The notes below the pieces were generated by a model that did not search any database, had not been told where the DNA came from, and saw only the letters and a program-made list of their open reading frames with translations. 64,000 nt of DNA from Macrostomum hystrix (taxonomy: Eukaryota; Platyhelminthes; Macrostomidae). The stretch spans positions 31,272,501-31,336,500 of the forward strand of contig CATNEN010000038.1 of NCBI GenBank assembly GCA_950097015.1, written 5' to 3'. Shown piece after piece: positions 1-10,838 of this stretch (within the stretch, counting starts at the first letter, position 1; the number at the start of each line of letters is the position of its first letter). Position numbers and translations under genes: made by a program.

Positions 1-1539
1 GGACGCAGGTGGTGGCGTACGGCAGTCGAATCCTGTCCAAGGCAGAACGAAATTACTGCACAACGAGACGAGAGTTGCTGGCAATTGTGCACTTCGTCGG
101 CCACTATCGCAGCTATTTGCTGGGAAAGAAATTCACCCTGCGCAATGACCACGCATCCCTGATTCATTTGCTGCGTTTCTGAGATCCTGATGGTCAGCTG
201 GCCCGGTGGAGCAATCGGAGCAATCGGCAGCGGCAGCTTCTGTCCGAGTTCCAGCGGCTGACGCTCGTAGGCGGTCTGCTGTGCCGCCGGTGGGAGTCAG
301 ATGATGGCAGCGCCCTTTGTCAGCAGCTGCTGGTGCCGGAAAGTCTGCAGCACGATGTCTTCGCCGAAGCTCATGCTGGAACGAGCGGCAGCCACTGCGG
401 TCCGCAGAAGACCATCAAAAAAATCAGGGCGCGACTCTGCTGGCCTGGAATGACACCAGACGTGACTAACTGGTGCGCCACGTGCAGCGAATGCGCGAGA
501 CTGAAGGACTCCGGTCAGCACAGGCGGGCGCCTCTGCAGAGCATGGCGGTCGGCAGCGTTGGTCAGCGACTGGAAATGGACTTCATGGTGGGCTTGCCGA
601 GAACTGAGCGAGAAAATTCAGTTATCCTGGTCGTCATCGACACCTTCAGCAAATGGACCGAGGCCTTCCCACTGCCATCCCAAGACGCTGAGACTACAGC
701 CCGCACATTTTTCAACGAGTGGGTGGCTCGCTTCAGAGTTCCGGAGTCAGTGCACACGAACCAGGGCCGGAACTGGGAGTCGCAGTTGTTTAAAGAGACG
801 ATGCAGATGTTGCAGCAATGCAGATCGACAAAACGCGGACGACAGGCTATCACCCTGAAGGAGACGGCGGCTGTGAACGGATGAACCGGACGCTGGTGCA
901 GCTGCTGCGAGCCTGGGTGAACGAGAACCAGCGAGACTGGGACCTTCATCTGCAGATTGCACTCATGGGGTACCGCACTTCAGTGCACAAGTCAACTAGT
1001 CAGACACCCTCGGCGATGCATCTCGGCCGGGAACTGCGGCTGCCACTGGACTTGGCCTACGGAGGTCTGGCACCTGACGACCGCCGCCCGTGCGAGTGGG
1101 TGGCCAAACTGCGGACCCGCATGCAGACGTCGCACGAGAGGGCGAGGCAAAGCCTGGAGACAGCGCAGCTGCACCAGAAGGTGGAGTACGACAAGCGGTG
1201 CCTCGGCGAAGTTTCAGCGAGGGCGATCTGGTCTGGCTACACAATCCAGCACTCAAGCAAGGTGAGTGCCGCAAATTTCACCGCTGGTGGACCGAGCCAT
1301 GGCGAATTAAAAAGAAAATTTCGGAGGTCATCTACCGCATTCAGCTTGAGACCAACGCGCGGAAGAAGCGGGTCGTGCACTTCAATCGCCTGAAGTCCTG
1401 CAAGGCGGCCAGTCCAGTCGGCGCCCCAGTCGGCGCCCCAGCCGCCGCCCCAGCCAGCGCTCCTATCGTTGTCGAATTGCGTCGCAGTGAAAGGACCCGT
1501 GCTCCTCCAGAGTTTTTCGGTGAAGTTTATACCCATTGA
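1..1539 (+). pseudogene. Gypsy-type retrotransposon pol, 3' part (RNase H end, integrase), degenerate
   Basis: This is the downstream end of a Ty3/Gypsy polyprotein entering from the left edge. Bases 3-180 encode the end of the RNase H region (YGSRILSKAERNY, then TTRRELLAIV). An in-frame stop at 181-183 interrupts it. From about 330 there is a zinc-binding integrase N-terminus with two His (HAGTSGSHCG) and two Cys (CATCSEC), then the catalytic core with its first Asp in EMDFMVGLP. The second catalytic Asp should lie in the HTxQGRNW motif near 755-770 but reads Asn. The frame shifts near 815-830, resumes as DKTRTTGYHPEGDGGCERMN, and shifts again near 1195 into a chromodomain-like C-terminal stretch (GDLVWLHNPALKQGE) that stops at 1537-1539. 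One stop, two frameshifts and a lost catalytic residue make it a dead copy. Family assignment is confident; the 5' end lies outside the window. Confidence 0.9.
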
Positions 1540-1540
1540 A

Positions 1541-1881
1541 GGTTGTAGCCTAGTGGTTGTAGCCTAGCAGAGATTGTAGCCTAGTGGTTAGGGCGTCGGA
1601 CTCACGACTTGAAGGTCGGGGGTTCGATTCCCGGCTCCACTGAAACAATTTGTGTTCTTTAGCAAGACACTTAACTCTGCATTGCTTCAGTTCACCCAGC
1701 TGTTAAATGGGTACCAGCATCAGCTGGGATAATTGAAGGTGGGTGTGGTGTCCCCCCAGTCCGTGGACTGAACAGCTGTACGCAGCCTTCAGATGCGCCG
1801 CGCATTAGCTGCGGCTGTGCTGTCGGCTGCACATCTGACCCAATTGGGGCAGGTGTAATCAATTATTATTATTATTATTAT
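1541..1881 (+). mobile_element. SINE-1, tRNA-derived SINE with ATT tail, complete copy
   Basis: The head resembles a tRNA gene: an A-box-like TAGTGGTTAGGGCG and a B-box GGTTCGATTCCC about 45 bases later. A tRNA-unrelated body follows, and the element ends in an (ATT)n tail. A perfect 13-bp target duplication, TATACCCATTGAA, flanks it at 1528-1540 and 1882-1894, which fixes both ends. The duplicated site includes the stop codon of the Gypsy frame, so the SINE is younger than that copy. The first 30 bases carry extra partial copies of the TTGTAGCCTAG start. Related copies lie at 8184-8487 and, inverted, near 38405-38612. Confidence 0.92.
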
Positions 1882-1894
1882 TATACCCATTGAA

Positions 1895-2489
1895 AATAAT
1901 GTTTGATTTTTTTGCAAACACTGCTGTCAGGTAAGTTTAAATTAATTTTTTTCATTTTATCTTTCTTTTTTATTCCATTGAGTTACTGTTGCAACAATAA
2001 TTGAAATATTTTTTTACTAAATTACTCGTACTTTTTTATTAAATAAGAAGCTCGAATATTGTAAAAGTGAGTGGAACACTTTTTTCGCAGAAGGAGAGCA
2101 TTGTAAGATTGTTGGCAACATTTTTGCACGCGATATGTACGTTTGCGTACAATGATGTACATTAATCGTTAAAATATAAGCGAGTGAGTTGACGCCTTAA
2201 GTGCCGAGAATTTGGTCTACGCTACAATCTCGTTTTCGGCGGCTTACATATTTTATAAAGTCAAGCAGAAATTAATGACATATTTTAATTTAAAAGCAGG
2301 AATGGGAAAAAAATTCTCTAAGCGGAGAGCAGCGAGCGAATGAGTTTACACGATGTGAGAAGCTCACGTTAAAAGGCTAGCAGGTGGGGTTGGGGGCGGC
2401 TACCCACCCCACACACGTGCAAACAAAGGCATGGGGGTTGGCTGATCACTAAAGCCGGTTTGCACAGGCGCAAGCACCCATTCAAACCA
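1895..2489. other. AT-rich spacer, no gene seen
   Basis: Mostly T-rich and A-rich sequence with a short GC-rich patch at 2380-2410. No coding frame, repeat array or RNA gene could be supported. Confidence 0.6.
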
Positions 2490-3440
2490 AAGCAAATATA
2501 TTCGCCAAGTCACATGGCACATATAGACGATATACAAGAGAGTTTAGAATAGAACTAGCAAGTTTTGCCCTCCTTCGGGGAGCACTACTGGTCAGACAAA
2601 AAATATTGTGTCCCGTCCACAGCACTCCGTCCACAGTGTGCAGCGCCTCGAAGCTGGTTGGCCCTCTAACCTGCAGGAGGAGCATTCGCATGTAGAACAG
2701 ACCCCCTGCTCTCGGACTCACCGTGTACATTCGGGCAATGTTCGTGATGTACTCGGTGTACACCAGGCCTCTAGCGAATTCATCAGTGCGGCACAGCTTG
2801 AAGAAGGCCGTCAGCGTCGAATCTCTGGGCGCCCTGGCCTTTGCGCTCGCATTTTGCTCGTTGAAATACGCGAGCTGCACGTTAGACTTGTGCACGCACA
2901 ATCGGATCACGGCCGGAAATCTGTTGTGCAACTGTTATGTTTTTGTTTAAAAACCTAATCATTATTTTTCCATTTATTGCTCCTAGCACTGCTTTGCAAA
3001 CATCTATGATTTACTTCAAAGCCCAAGATGGTATTCACGGCTTCCATTGGGCCTATGTAGCGCGCCAGCAGATACTCCTTGATCTCATTTCGCCCCTCCT
3101 TCTTGGCTTTGAGTCGGAGTCTTGCTAGCTGAACCTTCCTGTCGTTTGCCATCCGCAGCCTGCTCTCCTGGCCGGCTCGGCTTCTTGTTTGCCTCGAACT
3201 TGAACGACGCCATGTCGCCGCCTTTTAGCAAGTACTTGATCACGTACTTGACCGACTTGACGGTGGCACAAACTTCAAAGTTCATGTGGCATACGAAATA
3301 GAGCAACATGCCCGGGTTGTATGGCACAACCCACCTGTATTTGTGCCAGGAAAAGCATTGTTAATCAAAACAAACTAAAGCAAATATATTTGCCAAGTCT
3401 CATGGCACATATAGACGATTTACAAGAGAGTTTAAAATAG
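2490..3440 (-). pseudogene. Helitron Rep/helicase fragment, degenerate, between direct repeats
   Basis: Read on the minus strand from about 3340, the translation begins RWVVPYNPGMLLYFVCHMN and continues FEVCATVKSVKYVIKYLLKG. After a frameshift near 3150 it reads NEIKEYLLARYIGPMEAVN, then RFPAVIRLCVHKSNVQLAYF, FFKLCRTDEFARGLVYTEY, and RMYTVSPRAGG with LLLQVRGPTSFEALHTVDGV. This order is the Helitron-encoded replication/helicase protein (the part between Rep and Pif1-like helicase). The Rep tyrosines and the helicase motifs are not in the window. At least two frame breaks and a small deletion around the TEY segment make it non-functional. A direct repeat of about 65 bp (CAAATATAT.GCCAAGTC followed by GGCACATATAGACGAT) lies at 2491-2555 and 3371-3437, on both sides of the coding remnant. 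Confidence 0.85.
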
Positions 3441-3521
3441 AGTAGAACGGGTTGTATCTAGCAGATTTGGTTGTGTCGAACAGTTTTGATTCTGTTTAAA
3501 ATATTAGTTTCTGTCTAACAG

Positions 3522-3571
3522 AAACTCTCAGACACACTCTAGTTTCTGTCTCAGAGTGTGTCTGAGAGTTT
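3522..3571. repeat. Perfect 19-bp inverted repeat (hairpin) at the edge of a minisatellite
   Basis: Arms AAACTCTCAGACACACTCT (3522-3540) and its exact reverse complement (3553-3571) are separated by 12 bases. It sits immediately left of the 19-bp array, in degenerate copies of that array. Confidence 0.85.
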
Positions 3572-3585
3572 TAGTTGCGTATAAA

Positions 3586-4640
3586 AGATTAGGTTCTGTC
3601 TAACAGACTGGGTTGTGTCTAACAGATTGGGTTGTGTCTAACAGATTGGGTTGTGTCTAACAGACTGGGTTGTGTCTAACAGATTGGGTTGTGTCTAACA
3701 GATTGGGTTGTGTCTAACAGATTGGGTTGTGTCTAACAGACTGGGTTCTGTCTAACAGACTGGGTTGTGTCTAACAGATTGGGTTGTGTCTAACAGACTG
3801 GGTTCTGTCTAACAGACTGGGTTGTGTCTAACAGATTGGGTTGTGTCTAACAGACTGGAATGTGTCTAACAGATTGGGTTGTGTCTAACAGATTGGGTTG
3901 TGTCTAACAGATTGGGTTGTGTCTAACAGATTGGGTTGTGTCTAACAGACTGGGTTGTGTCTAACAGATTGGGTTGTGTCTAACAGACTGGGTTGTGTAT
4001 AGCAGATTGGGTTGTGTCTAAAAGATTGGGTTGTGTCTAACAGACTGGAATGTGTCTATCAGACTGGGTTGTGTCTAACAGACTGGGTTGTGTGTAAAAG
4101 ATTGGGTCGTGTCTAACAGATTGGGTTGTGTCTAACAGACTGGGTTGTGTCTAAAAGATTGGGTTGTGTCTAACAGACTGGGTTGTGTCTAACAGACTGG
4201 GTTGTGTCTAACAGATTGGGTTGTGTCTAACAGACTGGGTTGTGTCTAACAGACTGGGTTGTGTCTAACAGATTGGGTTGTGTCTAACAGATTGGGTTGT
4301 GTCTAACAGATTGGGTTGTGTATAACAGATTGGGTTGTGTCTAACAGACTGGGTTCTGTCTAACAGATTGGGTTGTGTCTAACAGACTGGGTTGTGTCTA
4401 ACAGATTGGGTTGTGTCTAACAGACTGGGTTGTGTCTAACAGATTGGGTTGTGTCTAACAGATTAGGTTGTGTCTAACGGATTGGGTTGTGTCTAACATA
4501 CTGGGTTGTGTCTAACAGACTGGGTTGTGTCTAACAGACTGGGTTGTGTCTAACAGATTGGGTTGTGTCTAACAGACTGGGTTGTGTCTAACAGACTGGG
4601 TTGTGTCTAACAGATTAGGTTTTGACTAACAGGTGGGGTC
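3586..4640. repeat. Minisatellite, 19-bp unit, about 55 copies
   Basis: Tandem unit GGGTTGTGTCTAACAGATT with common variants (GACT for GATT, GGGTTCTG for GGGTTGTG). It decays at both edges: 3440-3585 on the left has irregular relatives of the unit, and 4610-4650 on the right has diverged copies. No coding role. Confidence 0.97.
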
Positions 4641-4649
4641 CTGTCTAAT

Positions 4650-5108
4650 CCTTCAATTGAAACCATATTTTCGATTCCAGTTCTGTTTCTAACAAAAAAG
4701 ATCTAGCATTCAATTAACTTTATATATTTAGAACCAGTTTTATCCAATGAAAAATTGTGCCAGATGTATTATTATATTTCTAAAGTCTTTGAACTACTTT
4801 GGGAAAATTATTGAATAAATAATACATGAAATCTGGTTATAACCTGCAAACAACTAAGTATAAAAAATTCCACATGTTTGAACACCTACGAGCGTAAACA
4901 ATTCACTGCGAGTTCAAAGCGCTGAAAAGTAGTTTAACATTAAATAAGACGTAAAAAGTAGCATAAAACTAATGCATAAGATATAATACAATATAACGCC
5001 CTCAAAAGCAGCGTTAAAAAACTAATCTTAAAAGCAACGACAGTGACCAAAAAGCAGTCGACAAACAACGGTGGTGCATTCATTACTTCTTTTCAGACAT
5101 CAACAAAT
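4650..5108. other. AT-rich 3' flank of the BIR/RING gene
   Basis: No coding frame or repeat seen. It would hold the 3' UTR of the minus-strand gene ending at 5109. On the minus strand an ATTAAA hexamer overlaps the stop codon region; no other strong poly(A) signal was located. Confidence 0.5.
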
Positions 5109-7082
5109 TTAATGCATTATGAAAACCACAGCCCTGATAAAGGCTCTGCAAATCGGGCAGGTCTTGAGGGACTTGGCGCACACCGAGCAGCAGACCACGT
5201 GACCACAGTCCAGGAGTAAGATGTTCACCTCCTTGTCCATGCACACCCTGCACGTCTTCCAGTCGTATGTATCGCGGGGTCTCGGCTGCTGATTCAGAGG
5301 CTCCTTGATCTCGGCCAGTCTGCTCTCGAAGAATGTCTCGGGATCCTGCGACTGCTGACGCATGCGGCGGCTCTCGGTGAGCATGAAGTCGAGGAACAGC
5401 TCCGATGTGGCAAAGTCGTCGCCTCGCTGTCTGAGATGCAGCTCTGTGAACAGGCGGACTTGCAGAGCAGAGAATCCGAGCTGAGTGAGCAGTCTCACAA
5501 CCGGCAGATCAGCCCTCGCCTTGATGTTTCTGGCGTCGACTCTGAACTCAACTCCACGCGTGATTGCGAGCAACTCGTCTATGCGACTGCTGCGGACTGC
5601 GGAAGAGCCGCCGACACTCACCGCCGAAGCTGCAGCTGACGGATCAGGTGAGTCTCTCTGAACCGATGCAGCGGCACGATGAGTAACTCCGACCTTCGAC
5701 ACGGGAGGCGACAGTCGGTGCACCGCCTGCACAAAGTCGCTGCCTCGCTCCAACAACACGTAAGCACAGCGAGGTGACCACCGTGCGTGCTGCACCCACA
5801 CATCATCGTCGCAGCTCCACTCACTCATGCGGAGTCCACAGCTGAAGCAGCAGGTCGCTCTCTCCTCACTCGAGTAGAAGAAGCCCGCCTTCGCCAGCAA
5901 GTACACCGGCTGCGGAACGAGCGCCGATCGCAGAGACTTTGATCTCTCTTGGTAGCTCTGGAACTGCTCATGTTTGGCAGTCACACTCGATGGGTCCGTC
6001 TCCAGACTGTGCTGCAGAGCAGACAGGTTCGTGAGCGCTCTCTCGGAGCACGCGGATCGAGCCACCTCGCTTGACACTGCCAGCCGAGGACGCCTCGTCA
6101 GGTCGAGTGAGATGAGCTCGTCATGAGCAGCAGCACTCGGTGATCCGTACTGAGCTCTTGTCCACCTCGATCTCACTCCGTCTGTCGCCATCGCCCACTC
6201 CGACATCTCAGTGGGCTCCATGGGAGGCAGCTCAGAGATCAGCCTCATGCTCCAGTCTCCGCTCACCATCACTGCCTCGGCATGTGCGGTGTGCTCAGTG
6301 CACTGTACTGCCTCCACCTGCACTGCCGACCTCGCCTCTCCTTCTGGCTCTCTGTGCTCTCGGGGCACGTTGCCCACATCGACGAACAGCACGAACGGAC
6401 AGGTCGAGAAGTGGCGTCTGTGAGCCTCTCGCACCTGCTCACCCGCCTCCCAGTCCTTGAGCACACCCTTGCAGAAGGCGCACTTCACTCTGTCCGACTC
6501 CTGCAGGTAGAAGAATCCGTCAGCAGCCAGATCCGTCACTGACACCAGGTGAGACGCAGTGAATGACGCATCAGGCAGGTGGAAGGACTGCCACCTGTTG
6601 TCCTCACGTCTCATGTCCCACAGGTGCTGAGGAATGGAGGCCGGCATTCCAGTCGTGTCCCATCGCTGATTGCGGAAGTCCAGAGTCTGCGGCACAGACT
6701 GAGCACTGCCACCAGGAGTGCTGTTGTTGTAGTACCTCAGCACCTTGCTTGTTGCATTTTGAATCATGGTTCTGCTATCAATTAAGCCTATCGAATCTTC
6801 CTGTCTAAGGGCAGCAGCAATTAGCATTCGTCGCTTGTTCATTTCCTTGTCTGCGATGGCTATCAAATGGAGAATAGTAAGCCAAGTTTTCGAATCATGG
6901 TGTGCTGCTGCATTGTTCTGCTCTTGGTTCTCGACTTGTTGTTGGATAGCTCGAGAATTTGGTTCAGAAATTCGCGCATTTTGGTCTGCAGAAGCTCTTC
7001 TGCTAGAACTAGGCCTATAAGTTCCTTGGCGCCATGTTTCTGTTCGCTCTAAATTGTCACGAATGTTCCGTCTGCTAGACAT
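5109..7082 (-). CDS. BIR-repeat inhibitor of apoptosis with C-terminal RING (BIRC-like)
   Basis: A 657-residue, intronless open frame. It carries two BIR zinc-binding domains, about residues 163-231 (Cys201, Cys204, His221, Cys228) and 371-441 (Cys412, Cys415, His432, Cys439), both with the family spacing C-x2-C-x16-H-x6-C. A C-terminal RING at 611-645 (CRVC...CGH...CCSVC...CPIC) ends ten residues before the stop, as in cIAP/XIAP proteins. Residues 525-570 (VVRLLTQLGFSALQVRLF) could be a UBA-like helix bundle. The first 150 residues are polar and low-complexity. By family knowledge such proteins bind caspases or IAP-binding-motif proteins through the BIRs and act as E3 ubiquitin ligases through the RING. 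All metal ligands are intact, so it is probably functional. The absence of introns, unlike most multi-exon neighbours, allows a retrocopy origin. The exact BIRC orthologue cannot be set from sequence alone. Confidence 0.93.
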   Translation of the reverse strand: MSSRRNIRDNLERTETWRQGTYRPSSSRRASADQNARISEPNSRAIQQQVENQEQNNAAAHHDSKTWLTILHLIAIADKEMNKRRMLIAAALRQEDSIGLIDSRTMIQNATSKVLRYYNNSTPGGSAQSVPQTLDFRNQRWDTTGMPASIPQHLWDMRREDNRWQSFHLPDASFTASHLVSVTDLAADGFFYLQESDRVKCAFCKGVLKDWEAGEQVREAHRRHFSTCPFVLFVDVGNVPREHREPEGEARSAVQVEAVQCTEHTAHAEAVMVSGDWSMRLISELPPMEPTEMSEWAMATDGVRSRWTRAQYGSPSAAAHDELISLDLTRRPRLAVSSEVARSACSERALTNLSALQHSLETDPSSVTAKHEQFQSYQERSKSLRSALVPQPVYLLAKAGFFYSSEERATCCFSCGLRMSEWSCDDDVWVQHARWSPRCAYVLLERGSDFVQAVHRLSPPVSKVGVTHRAAASVQRDSPDPSAAASAVSVGGSSAVRSSRIDELLAITRGVEFRVDARNIKARADLPVVRLLTQLGFSALQVRLFTELHLRQRGDDFATSELFLDFMLTESRRMRQQSQDPETFFESRLAEIKEPLNQQPRPRDTYDWKTCRVCMDKEVNILLLDCGHVVCCSVCAKSLKTCPICRAFIRAVVFIMH

Positions 7083-7998
7083 TTTCGCTCACTAAACCTT
7101 TATGTCAAACGTGTGTATGTGGACAGACGTATCCTGTGAATTTGAAATAAAATGGCTATATGGTTTTTTAAATGCTTGACAATATATCCTTAAGGCCTAG
7201 CTACTGAACCACTCAGACGTATAGAATGTAATGAATCGTCACATAGCGACGTGGGCTTTTTATCTCGTGTGACTTCCCTGGGTTTAAATGAACGAAGTCT
7301 GAAATATGACCTTCAATTTATAGTAACTGATTTTGGTGTGAAAATTATTCGTCGCTTACCTTCCAATAAAGGTGTAGGCGATACAAGAGAAGCTGTCTAG
7401 GACTGTAGTGTAGAGTTTTTAAACTTTAGAAACTTGCGCACGTCATTTACAGCCTATTGACATTCTTCCGGATTCGTCGAAAAACCAGTAGAAAAATATT
7501 TTACTTTGTATTTCATGAATCTGTCGCACAATGCGCTATATTTAAAAAAGAGTTAACTAATTGATAATTAACTTGATAAATTTTTTTTTGTATTTACGAG
7601 CGTATTTCACTTTTAAATAATTATATTCCAGGAAGTAAAACAATATAATTTGTCTTCATATAATGCTATAAATCTCTTCAGAATTTTCACGTAACACCGT
7701 CACATTATAAATGCGTCGGACACTGTCCGTGGAAGAAAATTTCTAAATACTCTCTCCACATCTAACGACAAAACGTTTAATTTGATATATTTTTCGTCTC
7801 TTAGTGTACTTTTTCTTTAGATGTAGACGTTGATTGAGTGTACTCGTACAAATCCAACCACATTGTTGAGCTATGGGACAATTTGAGCATAATTTGTACG
7901 CAACATTGTACGTCCAATGCACTGATGGCAGGCCGTGATCGAGAAGCAGACAGAAGAATTACCTAAAGCAGACAATGTGCACTTTGTGTCAGACAAAA
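7083..7998. other. Upstream region of the BIR/RING gene, no gene seen
   Basis: AT-rich, unique-looking sequence. It should contain the promoter of the minus-strand BIR/RING gene, but no convincing TATA or initiator was identified. Confidence 0.5.
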
Positions 7999-7999
7999 G

Positions 8000-8172
8000 G
8001 GGTGAGTGGCAGAGCGGCCTCTCGCACCAAGGTCCCTTAGTTCGACTCCGCGGCGAGACCACATTCATTTGGGGCGCAGCCGCGGAGAGAAGGCTTTGCG
8101 GCTTGTCGTGCAGTTCAAGCCCACGAGGGCCAACCTCCAAGGCACAGTGAAAGTGTACATTGCTTGACAATA
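8000..8172 (+). mobile_element. SINE-2, 5' half (split by later insertions; 3' half at 17856-18087)
   Basis: A second tRNA-derived SINE family with class II (Leu/Ser-like) tRNA resemblance: A-box-like GTGGCAGAGCGG and B-box-like TTCGACTCC. Its body has CCACATTCATTTGGGGCGCA. It breaks off at TTGACAATA (8164-8172). The same nine bases recur at 17856-17864, where the rest of the element (GGGCAGTTGTAAACACCTG onward) continues. The two halves are therefore one insertion interrupted by SINE-1 plus the LTR element. Confidence 0.85.
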
Positions 8173-8183
8173 TTGTCAAGAGA

Positions 8184-8487
8184 GGTTGTAGCCTAGTGGT
8201 TAGGGCGTCGGACTCACGACTTGAAGGTCGGAGGTTCGATTCCCGTCTCCACTGGAACAATTTGTGTCCTTTAGCAAGACACTTAACTCTGCATTGCTTC
8301 AGTTCACCCAGCTTTTAAATGGGTACCAGCATCAGCTGGGATAATTGAAGGTGGGCGTGGCGTCCCCCCAGTCCATGGACTGAACAGCCGTACGCAGCCT
8401 TCAGATGTGCCGCGCAATAGCTGCGGCTGTGCTGTCGGCTGCACATCTGACCCGATTAGGGCAGGTGTAATCAATTATTATTATTAT
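8184..8487 (+). mobile_element. SINE-1 copy inserted in SINE-2; tail interrupted by the LTR element
   Basis: Closely matches the copy at 1541-1881: same A-box, same B-box GGTTCGATTCCC, and the CCCCCCAGTCCATGGACTGAAC segment. Its (ATT)n tail stops at 8487 where the LTR begins and resumes as TTATTA at 17850-17855. The target duplication TTGACAATA lies at 8164-8172 and 17856-17864. Eleven extra bases (8173-8183) separate the left duplication from the usual SINE start. Confidence 0.88.
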
Positions 8488-10811
8488 TGAAATAGTGCGG
8501 GTCTTTTGCAAGCCGATGACCGCCCTCATGAAAGATAGGAGTGTGGAAGACGACGATAGAGTCGGAGGTCGATCGCTGCTGCCGCGAGTTGTCGCAGAGA
8601 GGGATGACGAAGGGAGGGATGAAGGGAGAGATGAAGGGAGAGATGAGGCGGTACAAAGGATGCAAGTGAGTGGTCCTATTGGCCTCAGGCTGGCCAGTCC
8701 CACCCAACCCATAGGCCACAGGCATGACTGCCGTGCCCACCCCAAGCAGTGCTCGAAACCGGCTAAAAGTCTAAATAGATGTCGGACTACCCGCAAGCGA
8801 ATAGGACAGGGCTAGATAGCCTACTGTCATCAGTAGCATGTTCGTAACTGACTCCTAACTTTGGTAGCAGTGGTCGACTCGGCCTAGGCTCTTGTCTTAG
8901 AAATGCGGAAAGGCTATCGGCAAAGCGGATAATGATCGAAGGTAGCGCCACCACCCAATGCGCCTACGTTGCCACCGCAGACATTTGGGAACTTGGGTCC
9001 CCGGAGCTCGCGGCTCCCAGTTTGTCACACAGATCTTAGACAAGCCGAAAAATAGAGCATTCTGTAACTTCCGTTTTAGACTAGGGTGAGAACCCCAGAA
9101 TGGATCGAGTCACGCCTCACAAGGGGATTCCTGAAACTGCGCTACAGTGGTCTAGAAAGGTGGTACTCCGAACCCGAATGAGAAATCCATAGCCAGAATC
9201 CTACTCATGAGACATTAGACACATTCCTTACATTAGATTGCAGCCTACACATTGAATAACTAGCAAATCCGAATCTGTGTGAGATGAGGAAATCAGAGGC
9301 AGGAGAGATTGAGCAGAACACTGGCTGAGTGATTATGCAAGCGGTGATTATTAGATCACACCCCCTCGCTCCCATGGCGGCGGCAGCGAGAGGCGGGGAA
9401 CAGAAGGGAAACATTAATTGACAAGGGAGGTTGACACGCACTCCTTGATCTGCCAGAAAGAGAGGAAAAACCCGCCAAGGAATTCCCCCACCCCTAGCAG
9501 AGAAACACATGCTACGCTCCGCATATTACTCGCAAATCCCTAGCTCCTTATTACTCTCATGCGCGCTCACAGTTATCCTCCTGCCGCAGCTTTCAGCTAG
9601 GCATCACCAGAGCCCATCCCCCTAATAAGTTAGCCACTCATGATCGAGGGCTGTCTAACGATAAAATAAGAGAAAGTGAAATGCATAGTAAAAAGGATTT
9701 AAGTTGTTATTAAATTGCCCAATAAATTAGATAAGTTGTGAATTAATAGTTTTATTAGGCTAAATCAAATCCCTGCCCTTGCCCTTTTACCCACTAGCTA
9801 AATAGTAAATCCCTTAGGGATAGCAATAACAGTCCGCTGCGCGGGTTACTTATCTGACTACGCTGGTTGACAGGCTGCAGGTCGTCGATCTCGCGGGGGA
9901 ATGCAAATGAACGGGAGAAAAGGTGAGGGATTGCTGAGTACAGTTGGCAAGGGGCCAGACTGCAGGGAGCTCAAGGCTCAATTTGGAGCGCACCTAAGGA
10001 GGTGGCTTGCGCTTAAGGGCACTAGCAGGTAGTTGCCTGCTGCTATGCTCTGGAGCCTTAGGCTCAGGGACTAGGTGCTAGCCTAGAAGGGGGAGGGTCC
10101 ACGGACCGAGTTCCGGGACCGGACAAGGGAAAAAGGTTGTAAGGGCGGAAAAGGTAGGTTCGGGGGAAGGTTGTCCTAGGGGCAGCGCAGCGCGCTCTCT
10201 TAAATAGTCCTGCAGCTCCGCCAACCTCGCATTCATCAAAATAACCCACATGCTCGCCGGCCTGTCAGCGAGGAATCGGGTCGGCATAATGCCACCCCAA
10301 TTGCCCACTGAAGCGGCGGCGAGAATCGCCAGATGCCCCACTAGGAGCGTCTGCCGGCAGTCGGCCAATGATTGTGATCCCGCCGGGATATGGGAAGCGC
10401 AGGCGCCGACCTGCCTATAGTGTCGTTACATGTATCTAAAGGGGGAAAGGTCATAATCGAGCTTCGGCTCGGGTTACAGTAAAGAAGAGGGACATGAAGA
10501 ATTAAAGCTCACTCTAAACGCATGAGTGATCCCGACAATCTGATCGCGGTTTGGAGGGGAATTATAACCTAAACTAGTCCATACAGTATTGCTATTTCCG
10601 CGATCAGTCACTCCTACAGGGGACTAGACAGATCCGAGACAAAGGGAATCGGCGGCTACTTAATTCACCTCCGCCCCAAGTCTGGCCCTAAGATTAATGA
10701 TGGTGTTCTGCGGCCAGCTGCTATGTGGGTCGCGATTATTGACTTGCTAAAAATTGGAAAAATTCGGCTGGCTCACATTCCCACTCGATTCCCGCAGCAC
10801 ACTCCACATCA
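8488..10811 (-). repeat. 3' LTR of the 9.4-kb element (2324 bp)
   Basis: By eye it is identical to 15527-17849 except for one extra C in a C-run near 9361. In both copies a (GGGAGAGATGAA)-type short repeat lies near 8600-8645. Small frames inside it have no recognisable domain. Confidence 0.95.
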
Positions 10812-10838
10812 CTCCACCTTCGCTCACTTTCACGTAAG
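10812..10838 (-). other. Candidate polypurine tract next to the 3' LTR
   Basis: Read on the minus strand, the bases before the 3' LTR are GAAAGTGAGCGAAGGTGGAG, purine-rich and directly abutting the LTR start TGATG. Position fits a plus-strand primer. Purity is only moderate. Confidence 0.4.

Noticed and set aside
8000-8172. tRNA gene, from the A-box and B-box-like sequence
   Set aside because: Several dispersed copies share a long non-tRNA body and tails, and no cloverleaf with a proper acceptor stem forms; it is a SINE.
10078-10368. 96-codon sense frame present in both LTRs (also 17116-17406)
   Set aside because: It is identical in both only because the LTRs are identical; no domain or codon signal supports it.
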